The notes under the pieces are model-generated. The model saw only the letters and a list, made by a program, of their open reading frames with translations, had not been told where the DNA came from and searched no databases. DNA of 46,470 nucleotides from positions 1 to 46,470 of IMG/VR virus record IMGVR_UViG_3300040809_000187; one strand, given 5' to 3'. Shown piece by piece: positions 45,290 to 46,470 of the stretch. Positions within the stretch are counted from its first letter, which is position 1. Each line of letters opens with the position of its first letter. The position numbers were made by a program, and so were the translations under genes. The stretch comes from a virus.

Positions 45290-46470
45290 TCAATCTCCTA
45301 TAGACTTGGTTAGTCCATTTTTTACTATTTCTAAAATCATATAATGTTTAGCATTATCTATTTTGTGGTTAATTGCTGTTACTAGATAAGGGCCCGTTAA
45401 CAATTCGTCAAAAGCCATATCCATAGTTTGTGGGTCGTCTATTGTTTTACTTTTTACATTAGGAAACATGACAACAATAAGTTTACCCACTTCTATGTCT
45501 GTTCTTCCCGGCACTTCCATTTGAAACTTAAATTGTTTAAATGAGTTAGAATATGTCTGTCTCTGTGATGGATTATCTAAATATTCATCATCAAATTCGT
45601 AATCATTATGTACCCAACTATTTAGAGGAATAAATTGCACATTACTATAGGGCATCTTCTCAACAAGTGCGGGAATAATAGAACCTTTGTCTGTCCTAAC
45701 ATACTTTTCCCATTCCTCTATAGCGTTGAAGTTCTTTTCAAAATGTTCGCCTGTTGTAAAATTAAAAGCTCTAACACCATTAGAATAAAACCCTGAGTCT
45801 TGTTGTTCTAACAAGTCCATAGTTTTAGGTATTTTTATATCTTCTACCTGTGTAAATTCGGGCGGCAAAACTGCCCCAACAAAATTATAACCACTAACCC
45901 TTCTAGGTAGCTTTACTCCAGGTGGTTCGTATATGTACTCTTCGAATAAACCATTCTTTAATTGTTCGTCAATTAACCATTCAGTTGATGCCCACCAAAA
46001 AGAAGAATTAGTTTCAAAGAATAAAAAATCATTTGCCCCTAAGTCTGAACCCTTTGATCTCTTAGATAAAAAATTAAAATTTCTAAAGGCTGTCCAAAAG
46101 TTAGAAGTATAAGTTATTTTACTTTGATGTGGGGTGTCGCCTATAATTAAATCTTTGTCTAATTGTACATATTCACCAAAGATATCTGCCGCAATCTCAT
46201 GGGTTTTACCTCTAAAAGTTTTAGAGATGTTTGTAACTTGGTCCCTATATCCTTCTCTAGAAATAAAAGCTAGTCTATAGGACTGTTCTCTGTCTGTTAA
46301 CAGCTGCCTGTCTTCAATAGCGTATAGCTGAAAATTACCTTCAATTGCTGTTCCTAATTGAGGGGTTCTAAGTTTTATGTTAATAACTTCTGTTCCTAGG
46401 ATAGGAAAAGTATTAATAGCATTAACAGCATCAGATATAATAATGTTACCAAATATAACAGGAGAAAAGA
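45290..46470 (-). CDS. gp27: Baseplate hub protein, gp27-like, cut by the right window edge
   Basis: The minus-strand frame is open from the window edge to the stop at 45290, 393 codons. It reads FSPVIFGNIIISDAVNAI, AIEGNFQLYAIEDRQLLTDR, ITYTSNFWTAFRNFNFLSKR, NDFLFFETNSSFWWAST, then FKQFKFQMEVPGRTDIEVGK and GPYLVTAINHKIDNAKHYM. The layout (two barrel-like parts, a W-T-S-like/F-x-x-F-x-F-L helix region, then F-x-F-E-T-N) matches T4 gp27 (391 residues), which forms the hub trimer under gp5. A TTG at 45868 would give only the last 192 residues and is not the real start. The true start lies outside the window. Confidence 0.78.
   Translation of the reverse strand, partial: FSPVIFGNIIISDAVNAINTFPILGTEVINIKLRTPQLGTAIEGNFQLYAIEDRQLLTDREQSYRLAFISREGYRDQVTNISKTFRGKTHEIAADIFGEYVQLDKDLIIGDTPHQSKITYTSNFWTAFRNFNFLSKRSKGSDLGANDFLFFETNSSFWWASTEWLIDEQLKNGLFEEYIYEPPGVKLPRRVSGYNFVGAVLPPEFTQVEDIKIPKTMDLLEQQDSGFYSNGVRAFNFTTGEHFEKNFNAIEEWEKYVRTDKGSIIPALVEKMPYSNVQFIPLNSWVHNDYEFDDEYLDNPSQRQTYSNSFKQFKFQMEVPGRTDIEVGKLIVVMFPNVKSKTIDDPQTMDMAFDELLTGPYLVTAINHKIDNAKHYMILEIVKNGLTKSIGD

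Noticed and set aside
45290-45868. A separate 192-residue gene starting at 45868
   Set aside because: The start would be a TTG with no ribosome site, and the same frame is open and protein-like to the right edge. It is the C-terminal part of the gp27-like gene.

Overview
The window is the virion-structure region of a T4-like (contractile-tail) phage genome. It has the low GC and the short, tightly packed genes typical of marine T4-like phages such as cyanophages and pelagiphages. The evidence is a near-complete set of T4 morphogenesis homologues on the minus strand, nearly all in T4 order: baseplate hub gp27-like (cut by the right edge), gp5-like spike, gp25, gp6, a protein in the gp7 position and gp8 (46470 to 35821); then neck gp13, gp14 and sheath stabiliser gp15; terminase gp16 and gp17; sheath gp18; tube gp19; portal gp20; a gp67-like core protein; protease gp21; scaffold gp22; and major capsid gp23 (14680 to 785). 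No photosynthesis or other host-specific marker is in view, so the host cannot be named from this window.

Layout from the right edge, in the direction of transcription of the structural genes. 46470-29608 is the baseplate block, ending in a 2067-residue DUF4815-type protein. 29603-27455 holds three fibre or appendage genes, one with a long Tyr/Gly repeat. 27387-24895 is a minus-strand accessory block: an unknown protein, a glycosyltransferase, a methyltransferase and a 2OG-Fe(II) oxygenase-like protein. 19666-24911 is the only plus-strand block: four related glycosyltransferases, a glycosyltransferase-like/degenerate radical-SAM/SPASM fusion, a small orphan and a methyltransferase. 19614-14695 is a row of small and large fibre-like proteins. 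14680-785 is neck, packaging, tail and head. 646-1 holds a small lipoprotein with a probable -1 frameshift extension, a small basic protein, and the first codons of another gene.

Regulation can be read in part. Exact copies of the T4 late-promoter box TATAAATA lie on the minus strand ahead of gp23, gp22, gp19, gp18, gp17, gp25, the lipoprotein, the small basic gene and the 19614 gene, with further copies inside neighbouring reading frames. The two accessory arms instead carry bacterial sigma70-type promoters: a perfect TTGACA-17-TATAAT for the minus arm and TTGCCA-17-TATACT for the plus arm. They converge and overlap by 17 bp at their 3' ends. This suggests a host-polymerase-transcribed glycan-modification cassette embedded in the late region.

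Most noteworthy are this convergent cassette; its radical-SAM-like protein, which has lost the CxxxCxxC cluster motif but kept the SPASM cysteines; the frameshift candidate in the lipoprotein gene; the SGNH hydrolase and methyltransferase genes wedged between the two terminase genes, with the gp17 late promoter inside the hydrolase gene; and hairpins that begin at the predicted 5' ends of three late transcripts. All function calls are from reading the protein sequence; no database search was run.
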